From Streptomyces hawaiiensis (GTDB taxonomy: Bacteria > Actinomycetota > Actinomycetes > Streptomycetales > Streptomycetaceae), in the NCBI RefSeq assembly GCF_004803895.1, contig NZ_CP021978.1, positions 7,006,001 through 7,070,000 of the forward strand: a DNA stretch of 64,000 nucleotides, written 5' to 3'. The position numbers were made by a program, and so were the translations under genes. The notes below the pieces were generated by a model. That model did no database searches. It worked only from the letters and a program-made list of their open reading frames with translations, and was not told the origin of the DNA. Positions 11,798 to 20,741 of the stretch are shown piece after piece (the first letter of the stretch is position 1; each line of letters opens with the position of its first letter).

Positions 11798-13039
11798 ATG
11801 CGAGACGACCCACGCGACCCGCGGCTCCCCACATCCCCCGGCTTCTGGCGCAGCCCACTGCGCGGCCCCTGGTTCACCTCGGTGCTGGGCCTCGTCCTGC
11901 TCGGCGGCATCACAGTGCTGTTCGTGACGGGACTCCTCTCGTACGCCGCCTACAACCCGGACCTGTCGCCGGTCAACGACAAGACCCCGGACAAGGGGAT
12001 CCTCGGCTTCTACCTGTTCGCCTGGCCGACGAACCCGCACTGGCTGTACCGGCTCAACCAGGGCGTCCACGTCACCCTCGGCATCGCCCTGATCCCCGTC
12101 CTGCTGGCCAAGCTGTGGTCCGTCGTGCCGAGACTGTTCACCCTGCCCCCCGCCCGCTCGCTCACCCACGCGCTGGAGCGGATCTCGCTGCTCCTGCTCG
12201 TGGGCGGCGGGCTGTTCGAGTTCGTGACCGGCGTCCTCAACGTCCAGCTCGACTACGTCTTCCCGGGCTCGTTCTACCCCCTGCACTTCTACGGCGCCTG
12301 GGTGTTCTTCGCCGCCTTCGTGGCCCACGCGCTGCTGAAGACGCCCACGGCACTGCGCAACCTGCGGCGGCTGCGGGAGGAGAAGAACGACCTGGTGTCC
12401 CCGCGCCCCGCCGAGCCGACCGTCTCCCGGCGGGGCGCCCTGTGGTTCGTCGGGGGCGGCTCGCTGCTGCTGTTCGCCACGACCGTGGGGCAGAACTTCG
12501 GCGGCCCGCTGCGGCGCACCGCCCTCCTCGCCCCGCACGGCGGCGGCGAACCCGGCAGCGGCCCGAACGGCTTCCAGATCAACAAGACCGCCGCGTACGC
12601 CGGGATCGACACGGCGCAAGCGGCCGAAGACACGTGGCGGCTCGTCGTGACGGGGCGCACCGGCACGGTCCGCCTCAGCCGCGCCCAGCTCGCCGGCCTC
12701 CCCTCGTACAGCGCGTCGCTGCCCATCGCGTGCGTGGAGGGCTGGTCCACACCGGACCAGTGGTGGCGCGGGGTGCGACTGCGCGACCTCGCGGCCCTCG
12801 TCGGGTACGAGGACGACCCACCGGACGTGTTCGTCGAATCCCTCCAGCCCCGCGGCGCCTTCCGGAAGGCCGCCCTGCGCGCCAACCAGGTGGCCGACCC
12901 GCGTTCCCTGCTCGCCCTGTACGTCAACGGCGAGGAGCTGTCCCCCGACCACGGCTACCCGGCGCGGATCATCGTGCCCGCGGCGCCCGGTGTGCTGAAC
13001 ACCAAGTGGGTGGCCCGGATGACGTTCGGAGACCTGTGA
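11798..13039 (+). CDS. Molybdopterin-dependent oxidoreductase with membrane N-terminus
   Basis: A 413-aa two-part protein. Residues about 1-200 form four membrane helices with histidines (NQGVHVTLG, PLHFYGAWVFFAAFVAHALL), resembling cytochrome b561-type heme-binding domains. The C-terminal half is a sulfite-oxidase/YedY-fold Mo-cofactor domain. Its likely Mo ligand is Cys312 in SLPIACVEGWS, followed by WWRGVRLRDL and the PARIIVPAAPGVLNTKWV end. I infer an extracytoplasmic reductase or oxidase that draws electrons through its own membrane domain; the substrate is unknown. The next gene overlaps its stop codon. Confidence 0.82.
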   Translation: MRDDPRDPRLPTSPGFWRSPLRGPWFTSVLGLVLLGGITVLFVTGLLSYAAYNPDLSPVNDKTPDKGILGFYLFAWPTNPHWLYRLNQGVHVTLGIALIPVLLAKLWSVVPRLFTLPPARSLTHALERISLLLLVGGGLFEFVTGVLNVQLDYVFPGSFYPLHFYGAWVFFAAFVAHALLKTPTALRNLRRLREEKNDLVSPRPAEPTVSRRGALWFVGGGSLLLFATTVGQNFGGPLRRTALLAPHGGGEPGSGPNGFQINKTAAYAGIDTAQAAEDTWRLVVTGRTGTVRLSRAQLAGLPSYSASLPIACVEGWSTPDQWWRGVRLRDLAALVGYEDDPPDVFVESLQPRGAFRKAALRANQVADPRSLLALYVNGEELSPDHGYPARIIVPAAPGVLNTKWVARMTFGDL

Positions 13040-13497
13040 TGCGAGGACGCTTCGTCATCGGCAGCCCCCTGCAACTGCTGCTGCTGTCCTGCTCGTTCGC
13101 CCTCGCGGCCTACGCGGGAGTGCGCCTGCTCGCCGGGGACTGGTTCGGCGTGGCGCTGTGGGTCGTGGGCGCGGCGCTGCTGCACGACCTCGTGCTGCTG
13201 CCGTTGTACGCGGCGGCGGACCGGGCGGTGGTACGGGGGCTCGGCGCGGTCCGCCGCCGGGAGTGGGTGCCGTACGCGCGCGTACCGGCAGCCCTCTCCG
13301 GGCTGCTGCTCCTCGTGTGGTTCCCGCTGATCAGCGGCATGGTCGAGCAGCGCTACCGGTCCGCCACCGGCCTGCCCGCCGACGTGTTCCTGGCGCGCTG
13401 GCTGCTGATCACCGCGGCCCTCTTCGCAGGCTCGGCGCTGCTGTTGGTGGTGCGGCTGCGCAGGGCGGCGAAGCGCCGTCCGCCGGCCGTCCACTGA
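13039..13497 (+). CDS. Small integral membrane protein downstream of the molybdoenzyme
   Basis: A 152-aa protein with four predicted helices (LQLLLLSCSFALAAYAGVRL; WVVGAALLHDLVLLPLYAAA; VPAALSGLLLLVWFPLI; a C-terminal LLITAALFAGSALLLVV). No domain is recognised. The ATG overlaps the preceding TGA (GTGATG), so it is co-translated with the oxidoreductase and may be its membrane partner. Its last 145 bases overlap, on the opposite strand, the end of the convergent methyltransferase gene. Confidence 0.72.
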   Translation: MRGRFVIGSPLQLLLLSCSFALAAYAGVRLLAGDWFGVALWVVGAALLHDLVLLPLYAAADRAVVRGLGAVRRREWVPYARVPAALSGLLLLVWFPLISGMVEQRYRSATGLPADVFLARWLLITAALFAGSALLLVVRLRRAAKRRPPAVH

Positions 13498-14102
13498 CCG
13501 GCCGGCTCCCAGCCCCGCGCGTTGTGGAGCAGCGCGCGGGTGCCGAGCCGCGCCCAGGGGAAGGGATCGCCGGTGGTGGCGTGGGCGTCGGTGATGTGGA
13601 CGCGCACGCGTTCGTCGACGTCCGCGGGCGCGGTCTCGGCGATCAGCAGACCGCCCGGCCGCAGGAGTTCGGCGACCCGCTCCAGCAGGGCGCGCGGATC
13701 ACCCCCGATGCCGATGTTGCCGTCCATGAGCAGGACGGTGTCCCAGCGGCCCTCGCCCGGCAGCGGCTCGAAGACCGACCGCCGCAGCGCCTGACCCCCG
13801 AGCCGCAGGGTGTGCTCCACCGCGGCCTCGCTGACGTCGATCCCGAGGGCGGGCCGCCCCCGGGCGGCGAGCTCCGCGACCAGCCGCCCCGGCCCGCACC
13901 CCACGTCCAGCACGGCCCCCTCACAGCGGTCCAGGACGTCCCGGTCGACCGGGTCGGCCCGGGCGCACCAGCGCTCCACCTCCAGCGGCAGCAGCCAGCC
14001 GTCGGCGCGCCGCAGGAACAGCGGGCCGCGGCCGGCGCGCAGGGCGGCGTCGTAGGGGTCGGCGGCGGCCCAGGCAAGGGCGGTGGCGGGTGGGGCGCTC
14101 AT
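13353..14102 (-). CDS. Class I SAM-dependent methyltransferase
   Basis: A 249-aa Rossmann-fold methyltransferase. Motif I is AVLDVGCGPGRLVAELAARG, followed by LGIDVSEAAV (acidic residue for ribose), DTVLLMDGNIGIGGDP and LRPGGLLIAET. The substrate is not evident. It is the last gene of a three-gene operon after a GT2 transferase and a DUF2064 protein, coupled by ATGA. The first frame stop lies inside the convergent membrane-protein gene, so the terminal 40 or so residues could be a run-on after a lost stop; the domain proper ends near WTAGGRRFAAL. Confidence 0.82.
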   Translation of the reverse strand: MSAPPATALAWAAADPYDAALRAGRGPLFLRRADGWLLPLEVERWCARADPVDRDVLDRCEGAVLDVGCGPGRLVAELAARGRPALGIDVSEAAVEHTLRLGGQALRRSVFEPLPGEGRWDTVLLMDGNIGIGGDPRALLERVAELLRPGGLLIAETAPADVDERVRVHITDAHATTGDPFPWARLGTRALLHNARGWEPAGQWTAGGRRFAALRSRTTNSSAEPAKRAAVISSQRARNTSAGRPVADR

Positions 14103-14752
14103 CGGGGACCGACCGGGCGCGAGACCGGCCCGGTGACAGGCCCCCCGGCCGCCGTGCAGCGGGCCAGCCGGGCCGCGAAGCGCCCCCGCGGTGCCAGCGC
14201 GGCGACGGCGTGCGCGTCGGCGGCGGTGTCGACGTCCCGCAGCGGCGGCAGGTCGCGTACGCGCAGGCCCGCGGCGACCAGCCGCTCCCGCTGAACGGCT
14301 CCCGTCACCGGCGTCGACATGGGCACACCCCGCAGCAGGGCGGGGTCCGGACACGCCAGGCCCAGGGCCCAGAAACCGCCGTCCTCCGCCGGGCCGAACC
14401 AGGCGTCGCAGCCGGCGAAGTCCACGGTGAGCAGCTCCGGGGTCACCTGCGGGGTGTCCATGCCGACGAGCAGGGCGGGGCCCGAGCAGCGTGCGAAGGC
14501 CTCCGCCAGCCGCTCGTCCAGACCGCCCGCGCACTGCGCCACGACGTCGAAACCGGGCGGCAGCCAGGGACCGGGGGCACCGTCGAGCACGAGGACGCGC
14601 CGGGTGGCGGGTGTGGCGGCCACGGCGTGCAGCGTGTCCGCGAGGGCGGCTTCGGCCAGTTCGGCTGCCTGCCCGGGCGTGAAAGGCGGCGTGAGCCGCG
14701 TCTTCACCCGCCCCGGTCGCGGCTCCTTGGCGATGACGAGGAGCGTGGTCAA
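14099..14752 (-). CDS. DUF2064 / TIGR04282-type nucleotidyl- or glycosyltransferase-fold protein
   Basis: A 217-aa GT-A-like protein. The N-terminal LLVIAKEPRPGRVKTRL is the signature of the TIGR04282 family (some members are linked to arsenosugar biosynthesis). GPALLVGMDTPQVTPELL and FGPAEDGGFWALGL give the acidic metal-binding and substrate positions. Family biochemistry is thin; sugar or nucleotide transfer is inferred from the fold. It overlaps both neighbours by four bases and belongs to the GT2-DUF2064-methyltransferase operon. Confidence 0.82.
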   Translation of the reverse strand: MTTLLVIAKEPRPGRVKTRLTPPFTPGQAAELAEAALADTLHAVAATPATRRVLVLDGAPGPWLPPGFDVVAQCAGGLDERLAEAFARCSGPALLVGMDTPQVTPELLTVDFAGCDAWFGPAEDGGFWALGLACPDPALLRGVPMSTPVTGAVQRERLVAAGLRVRDLPPLRDVDTAADAHAVAALAPRGRFAARLARCTAAGGPVTGPVSRPVGPR

Positions 14753-15444
14753 CGGAGGGTTCCCCCTTCATGCGCGGGCGTTTCGGCCAGCACGCGGCTC
14801 ATGTCCCGGACGGCCTGCCAGGTACCGCGCCAGGTGCCCGTCACCTTCGAGGCTCCGGTGCGCGGCAGATACGGCACGTCGTGCTCGGCGATCCGCCACC
14901 CGGCGTCGGCCGCACGGACGACCATCTGGAGCGGGTAGCCGCTGCGCCGGTCGCTGAGGCCGAGGGCGAGCAGCGGCTCCCGGCGGGCGGCCCGCAGTGG
15001 ACCGAGGTCGTGCAGGCGCAGCCCGGTGCGGCGGCGCAGCATCCGCGCGAGCGCGAGATTGCCGGCCCGGGCATGCGGCGGCCACGCGCCGCGCCCCTGC
15101 GGACGCCGCCGCCCGAGCACCAGGTCGGCCGTGCCCTCGCGCACCTCGCGCACGAAGGGGGCCAGGAGCGCAGGGTCGAGGGAGGCGTCGCAGTCGCAGA
15201 AGCACACCACGTCGGCGGTGGCGGCCGTCAGCCCCGCGTGGCAGGCCGCGCCGAAGCCCCGCCGTGGCTCGTGCAGCACGGTCGCGCCCCACGCGCGGGC
15301 GACTTGAGCCGAGCCATCCGTGGAACCGTTGTCGACGACGAGTGCGCGCCAGCCCGGCGGAATCCGTTCGAGCACCCAGGGAAGGGCCTCGGCCTCGTTC
15401 AGGCAGGGCAGCACCACGTCGACGTCCGAAGGTGTCGTCGTCAC
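14749..15444 (-). CDS. Family 2 glycosyltransferase
   Basis: A 231-aa GT2 enzyme of the DPM1/polyprenol-phosphate-sugar-synthase type. VDVVLPCLNEAEALPWVLE binds the nucleotide, VVDNGSTDGS is the first acidic motif and VCFCDCDASLDP is the metal-binding DxD-like motif. RRSGYPLQMVVRAADAGWRI is typical of the C-terminal acceptor region. There are no membrane helices, so it would act on the cytoplasmic face. First gene of the operon; 122 bp separate it from the divergent response-regulator gene, making that pair the obvious regulator candidates. Confidence 0.87.
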   Translation of the reverse strand: MTTTPSDVDVVLPCLNEAEALPWVLERIPPGWRALVVDNGSTDGSAQVARAWGATVLHEPRRGFGAACHAGLTAATADVVCFCDCDASLDPALLAPFVREVREGTADLVLGRRRPQGRGAWPPHARAGNLALARMLRRRTGLRLHDLGPLRAARREPLLALGLSDRRSGYPLQMVVRAADAGWRIAEHDVPYLPRTGASKVTGTWRGTWQAVRDMSRVLAETPAHEGGTLR

Positions 15445-15566
15445 GGTTTCACCCTACGAACGCGAATCGGGCATACCGGACCATCGCTCCTTACGAAACG
15501 CGGACGTCGGAGGCCAGAGGGGTGCCCGGGCCCCCGCCGGCGGCGGCGCGATGCCAGGCTGGAGGC

Positions 15567-16295
<729 letters not shown>

Positions 16296-16297
16296 CC

Positions 16298-17410
16298 GTG
16301 CGCGACAACCTCCTGATCGCCCTGTACGCCTTCGCCGGTGCCGGCGTGTCGGGGCTGGCCGGAGCGGGTGTACTGCGCCTGATCCGGCGCCGTTCGCTGA
16401 CCGTCTCGCTCGCGGTGGTGGCGGCGGTCGGCGTCGTCGCGATGCTCGCGGGCACGCTCGCCGTCGCCTGGGCGATGTTCCTGTCGCCGCACGACCTGAC
16501 CGTCGTGACCACCGTCGTCGCCATGGCGGCCGTGGTCTCCCTTGCCACCGCCCTGCTGCTGGGCCGCTGGGTCGTCGCCCGCAGCCGTGAACTCGCCGTG
16601 GCCGCGCGCTCCTTCGGCGACGGCGGGGGCTTCGCCGCACCCGACGGGCCGGCCACCGCCGAACTCGCCGCGGTGAGCCGCGAGCTGGCGGCCACCAGCG
16701 CCAGACTGGCCGAGTCCCGGGAGCGGGAACGCGCCCTGGAGGCCTCCCGCCGTGAACTCGTCGCCTGGATCTCGCACGACCTGCGGACCCCGCTGGCCGG
16801 TCTGCGCGCCATGTCCGAGGCCCTGGAGGACGGCGTCGCCGCCGACCCGAACCGCTATCTCAGGCAGATGCGGACCGAGGTCGAACGCCTCAACGACATG
16901 GTCGGCGACCTCTTCGAGCTCTCCCGCATCCATGCCGGGGCCCTGGCCCTGACGCCCACCCGGATCTCCCTGTACGACCTGGTCGGCGACGCCCTCGCCG
17001 GCGTCGACCCCCTCGCCCGCGAGTACGGGGTGCGGCTGGTGGGCGGCCGTATCGAGCCGGTCCCGGTGGAGGTGGACGGCAAGGAGATGAGCCGGGTGCT
17101 GGGCAACCTGCTGGTCAACGCGATCCGCCGGACCCCGGCCGACGGCACGGTCGCGATCGCAGCCGAGCGTTCCCCCGAGGGCGTCGTCCTGTCGGTGACG
17201 GACGGCTGCGGCGGCATCCCCGAGGAGGATCTCCCGCGCGTCTTCGACACCGGCTGGCGCGGCACGCACGCCCGGACGCCCCCGGCGGGGGCGGGCCTGG
17301 GCCTCGCCATCGTGCGCGGCATCGTGGAGGCCCACCAGGGCCGGGCCGGCGTACGCAACATCCCCGGGGGCTGCCGCTTCGAGGTGGTACTGCCCGCCGC
17401 CGCTTCATGA
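16298..17410 (+). CDS. Sensor histidine kinase
   Basis: A 370-aa membrane kinase paired with the response regulator upstream. Two N-terminal membrane segments (about 5-27 and 40-90, the second long and hydrophobic) are joined by almost no periplasmic loop, so it probably senses within the membrane. His160 in ISHDLRTPLAGLRAM is the phosphorylation site. The N-box NLLVNAIRRT, G1 VTDGCGGIPEEDLPRVFD and G2 GAGLGLAIV are intact. The start is GTG. Confidence 0.92.
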   Translation: MRDNLLIALYAFAGAGVSGLAGAGVLRLIRRRSLTVSLAVVAAVGVVAMLAGTLAVAWAMFLSPHDLTVVTTVVAMAAVVSLATALLLGRWVVARSRELAVAARSFGDGGGFAAPDGPATAELAAVSRELAATSARLAESRERERALEASRRELVAWISHDLRTPLAGLRAMSEALEDGVAADPNRYLRQMRTEVERLNDMVGDLFELSRIHAGALALTPTRISLYDLVGDALAGVDPLAREYGVRLVGGRIEPVPVEVDGKEMSRVLGNLLVNAIRRTPADGTVAIAAERSPEGVVLSVTDGCGGIPEEDLPRVFDTGWRGTHARTPPAGAGLGLAIVRGIVEAHQGRAGVRNIPGGCRFEVVLPAAAS

Positions 17411-17585
17411 GGACGGGCAGTACCACCGGTTCATGAGGCCGGGGCGCAGCCGGCGACCCACGGGGGCACCAGAGCCCGGGAGCCGCGCCGCACACCGGGC
17501 CGCACGCCGGGCACCGACTCTCCACCCCGACCGCCGAGGCCGTCACCCGCGAGTTCCGGTTCCAGCCGCGACCACCGACGGGGCC

Positions 17586-17694
17586 GTCCAGGGGCATCCG
17601 GGCAGTGCCGCCTGCGCTCCGCGCATCCCGGCCCGTGGCGGCGTCCAGGGGCATCCCGGGCAGCGCCGCCTACCCTCCGCGCATCCCGGCCCGC
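17586..17694. repeat. Imperfect 57-bp tandem duplication at the epimerase 3' end
   Basis: Two copies, about 17586-17636 and 17643-17694, share GTCCAGGGGCATCC, GCCGCCT and CCGCGCATCCCGGCCCG with a few substitutions and one single-base indel. The right copy contains the last codons and TAG of the epimerase gene; the left copy is an extra, non-coding copy of that 3' end. It looks like a local duplication. Confidence 0.8.
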
Positions 17695-18671
17695 GCGAAC
17701 TGCGCCATGCCCTCCTCGAAGCCGACCTCCGGCTTCCACCCCAGCTCCGCCCGCAGCCGCGAGGAGTCCGCGGTGATGTGCCGTACGTCCCCGAGCCGGT
17801 ACTCACCCGTGACGACCGGCTCGGGCCCGCCGTACGCGGCGGCCAGCGCCCGCGCCATCCCGCCGACGGTGTGCGGGTCACCGCTGCCGGTGTTGTACGC
17901 GGTGAGCACACCCGGGGCGGACTGCGCCTCCAGTGCCACGGCGTTGGCCGCCGCCACGTCCCGGACGTGCACGAAGTCCCTGCGCTGCCCCCCGTCCTCG
18001 AACACCCGTGGCGCCTCGCCCCGGGCGAGCGCCGAACGGAAGAAGGAGGCGACACCGGCGTAGGGGGTGTCCCGGGGCATGCCGGGCCCGTACACGTTGT
18101 GGTAGCGCAGCGACACCGCCGACCCGCCGGTGCAGCGGGCCCAGGCGGCGGCCAGATGCTCCTGGGCGAGCTTGGTCGACGCGTACACGTTGCGCGGATC
18201 GGCCGGGGCGTCCTCGCGGACCAGCCCGGGGGAGAGGTCCTCCCCGCACACCGGGCAGGGGGGCTCGAACCGGCCCGCGTCGAGCGCGGCCACGGCCCGC
18301 GGCCCGGGCCTCACCACCCCGTGCCGCGCACACGCGTACCGTCCTTCCCCGTACACGACCATCGACCCGGCGAGCGCGAGGGTCCGTACGCCCGCCTCCG
18401 CCATGGCCGCGAGCAGCACGGCCGTCCCCAGGTCGTTGTGCGAGACGTAGTCCGCCGCGTCGGCGACCCCGTCGCCGAGCCCGACCATCGCGGCCTGGTG
18501 GCACACGGCGTCCACACCGGCCAGGGCACGGCCTACCGCCGCGCGGTCCCGCACGTCGGCTGCGGGATCCTCCCGCACGTCGAACACGATTGCCTCGTGC
18601 CCCCGCTCCCGCAGGGTGGCGACCACATGGGACCCGATGAACCCGGCACCGCCGGTGACCAGTACGCGCAT
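17670..18671 (-). CDS. NAD-dependent epimerase/dehydratase with cysteine insert
   Basis: A 333-aa extended short-chain dehydrogenase. The N-terminal VTGGAGFIGSHV binds NAD, the catalytic Tyr163 and Lys167 lie in YASTKLAQE, and RYHNVYGPGMP is the substrate-side loop typical of nucleotide-sugar epimerases. Between residues 112 and 145 is an insert with CARHG and CPVCGED (Cys114, 139 and 142), which looks like a metal- or redox-active loop not found in standard GalE proteins. The sugar substrate is unknown. The neighbouring glycosyltransferase-type genes suggest envelope glycan precursor supply. Confidence 0.88.
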   Translation of the reverse strand: MRVLVTGGAGFIGSHVVATLRERGHEAIVFDVREDPAADVRDRAAVGRALAGVDAVCHQAAMVGLGDGVADAADYVSHNDLGTAVLLAAMAEAGVRTLALAGSMVVYGEGRYACARHGVVRPGPRAVAALDAGRFEPPCPVCGEDLSPGLVREDAPADPRNVYASTKLAQEHLAAAWARCTGGSAVSLRYHNVYGPGMPRDTPYAGVASFFRSALARGEAPRVFEDGGQRRDFVHVRDVAAANAVALEAQSAPGVLTAYNTGSGDPHTVGGMARALAAAYGGPEPVVTGEYRLGDVRHITADSSRLRAELGWKPEVGFEEGMAQFARAGMRGG

Positions 18672-18861
18672 ACGGGCACGCTAGGCGCCCATCGGTGTCG
18701 TCCCACGGGAGCGCGGCCGTCCGTCATGACTCCGTAAGACCTGGAATCGATGCGGCAGGGGCCAGTTCTTACGCGACGGTGACGCCCGGTCGGAACCGGT
18801 GGTCGATCTTCGTCCCAGCGGCCACGGTGGTCACACCTGACACATGAACGGAAAGGCCACC

Positions 18862-20229
18862 ATGAACCAGGGACACAGGCGCGACCGGAAGCGTCGCAAC
18901 GCGATCGTCCTCGTCGCCGGGCTGGCCGCGGGCGGTGTCGGACTCGCGTTGGTCAACATGCAGGCCAACGCCACCGACGCCCCCCGGGCCACCACCCGCG
19001 CGGCCTCGCCCCTCTCCTGCCCCTCCGTGGCCGACCGGCTGCCGGACGTGCCCGATCAGGCGCGTGCGGAGGTCGACCGCAATCTGCGACTGCTGGAGTC
19101 GCAGATCACCGAGGCCGGCAACCGGCTGGCCGCCACGCGCGGTCAGGGCGGTCCGGACTTCGCGCGCAACGCCATTCTCGGCCCCCTCAAGGACAAGCGG
19201 ACCGCCACGGTCGACCGCATCGCCATCGCGATCAGCCGCACGGGCGCACCCCGGCCGCAGGGCCTGAGCAGCCTGGCCGCATGCACACTGAACGGTGCCG
19301 GGCAGGGGCAAGGAGCGAGCCCGTCGCCGGCTGCCGGCAACGGCCCGGTGCCCGAGGACTTCGTGGACATCACCAAGGTCGCCCCCAACGTGCCGGCCCC
19401 ACCGCGCAACAACCGCAACGCCTCCAAGGGTGCCTTCAAGACCCGCTGCGGAGTCAACGCGGAGGGCCGGCACAACTCCGACAACGTGATCGTCGCCCCA
19501 GGGGTGGGCAACGGGGCCCACCACACCCACGACTACGTCGGTGCCATAGGCGTCGACGCCTTCACCACCGACGACACCCTCGCCGCGGCCGCCACCACAT
19601 GCACCAACGGCGACCGGTCGACCTACTACTGGCCGGTGCTGCGCGACCGTGGCGGAGTCGAGGAGGCGGACGCGGGCAGTCCCGGCGGTGGAGCCGAGGG
19701 GAACATCGGCAAGATCCTCACCCCTACGTCCGTGGGCCTCGCCTTCGTCGGCAGCCCCACCGCCAAGGTGGTCGCGATGCCGCGCTTCCTGCGCATCATC
19801 ACCGGTGACGCCAAGGCCAACGCGAACGGCGGCGCCAACGCCAACGCGGCCTGGTCCTGCACCGGCTTCGAGAACCGCGTTCAGCTCAAGGACAAGTACC
19901 CGATCTGCCCGGCCGGCAGCGAGTTGGTCCGCACCGAACGGTTCCAGAGCTGCTGGGACGGCCGGAACACCGACAGCGCCAACCACCGCAGTCATGTCGC
20001 CTTCGCCGACTCACGGGGCAGGTGCCCGGCCGGATTCAAGGCGGTGCCGCAGCTCGTACAGCGCCTGACCTACAGCGGCCTGGCCGGCAGCACCGCCTTC
20101 GCCGTGGACAGCTTCCCCGAGTCGCTGCACAAGCCCGTCACCGATCACGGCGACTTCATCAACGCGATGCCCGAGCGGCTGATGAAGCAGGCCGTCCGCT
20201 GCATCAACTCCGGCCGCCGCTGCGGCTGA
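18862..20229 (+). CDS. Secreted DUF1996 protein
   Basis: A 455-aa exported protein. The basic N-terminus HRRDRKRRN plus IVLVAGLAAGGVGLALV forms a signal peptide. The C-terminal half is DUF1996, with histidine-rich HHTHDYVG near the start of the domain, DRSTYYWPV, NHRSHVAF and RCPAGFKAVPQLVQRLTY. Function is unknown across the family. I chose the ATG at 18862 because GGAAAGG stands just before it; an ATG six codons earlier has no ribosome site. A glycine/asparagine-rich stretch (KANANGGANANAAW) lies inside the domain. It is monocistronic. Confidence 0.85.
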   Translation: MNQGHRRDRKRRNAIVLVAGLAAGGVGLALVNMQANATDAPRATTRAASPLSCPSVADRLPDVPDQARAEVDRNLRLLESQITEAGNRLAATRGQGGPDFARNAILGPLKDKRTATVDRIAIAISRTGAPRPQGLSSLAACTLNGAGQGQGASPSPAAGNGPVPEDFVDITKVAPNVPAPPRNNRNASKGAFKTRCGVNAEGRHNSDNVIVAPGVGNGAHHTHDYVGAIGVDAFTTDDTLAAAATTCTNGDRSTYYWPVLRDRGGVEEADAGSPGGGAEGNIGKILTPTSVGLAFVGSPTAKVVAMPRFLRIITGDAKANANGGANANAAWSCTGFENRVQLKDKYPICPAGSELVRTERFQSCWDGRNTDSANHRSHVAFADSRGRCPAGFKAVPQLVQRLTYSGLAGSTAFAVDSFPESLHKPVTDHGDFINAMPERLMKQAVRCINSGRRCG

Positions 20230-20577
20230 GTCGACGAGCGCCGGTTCACCTGTTTGTCGCGAGGGTGTCCCGGTGTTCACGCCGGAGAGGAATCGCATTC
20301 GGTGATTACGACGCGGAACGTCGACGCAACCCGTTCGGGACGCGGTAGGCCCGTATCGCGGTCCTGTGTTTGCGTGCTGGTGCGAACGTGCGTGCCAGCT
20401 GTCGCAGGTCGGGGTGGTGGCCTGGGGATCGGGGTACGGGTATGCGGCGGTCGTGCGTATGTTCCTTTGCAGGGGTCGGGACGTGATTTCGGCCGGGGCC
20501 GGGGCTAGGAGAAGGCGGGATGACGCAGCTGGGGGTGGGGGTGGCCGGTCATACAGCCGCTGCCTTCAACCGGTCTT
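20230..20577. other. Gene-poor stretch between DUF1996 gene and TnpB relic
   Basis: About 350 bases without a supportable gene. G-rich low-complexity runs occur around 20400-20550. It may include the decayed left part of the transposon relic that follows, but no recognisable TnpB sequence is seen before about 20575. Confidence 0.5.
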
Positions 20578-20741
20578 GTGCTCGGTGTCGACTGGGGTGT
20601 GAAACAGATCGCGACCACCACCTCCGACGCGCACGACCTCCCCCACGCCGGACAGGGCAGAAAGGCTCAGACCTCCTGGAGCGCTGCTCCAGGAGGCAGC
20701 CTGAGCCAGGAATCCCCTCCCTTCAGGAAGGGGAGGATTCA
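20578..20741 (+). pseudogene. tnpB: TnpB (IS200/IS605-type) relic: RuvC-I fragment fused to right end
   Basis: The translation begins LGVDWGVKQIATTTSDAHDL, the start of the RuvC-I nuclease motif of TnpB (catalytic Asp in GVDWG). After GQGRKA the coding sequence jumps straight to the element's right end: a strong hairpin and CAGGAATCCCCTCCCTTCAG, the familiar terminal sequence of these elements in Streptomyces. More than 200 central codons and the N-terminus are gone, so no nuclease can be made. The element ends at GATTCAA, whose last bases coincide with the stop codon of the convergent MarR-GNAT gene. Confidence 0.75.
20664..20737 (+). other. Structured right end / omega-RNA-like hairpins of the TnpB relic
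   Basis: GGCTCAG (20664-20670) pairs with CTGAGCC (20701-20707). Inside it CTCCTGGAGC (20673-20682) pairs perfectly with GCTCCAGGAG (20686-20695) around a GCT loop. A second stem follows, CCTCCC-TTC against GAAGGGGAGG with one bulge. In related elements this end encodes the guide scaffold RNA; here it may also act as terminator for the convergent gene. Confidence 0.55.

Noticed and set aside
18760..18843. ECF-type GGAAC...GTC promoter before the DUF1996 gene
   Set aside because: GGAACC occurs but a matching -10 at the right distance is not convincing and it does not fit the six-site motif found at 53-61 kb.
20664..20737. CRISPR-like repeat
   Set aside because: Only two hairpins in single copy, no spaced direct repeats; the sequence matches the right end of a TnpB element.
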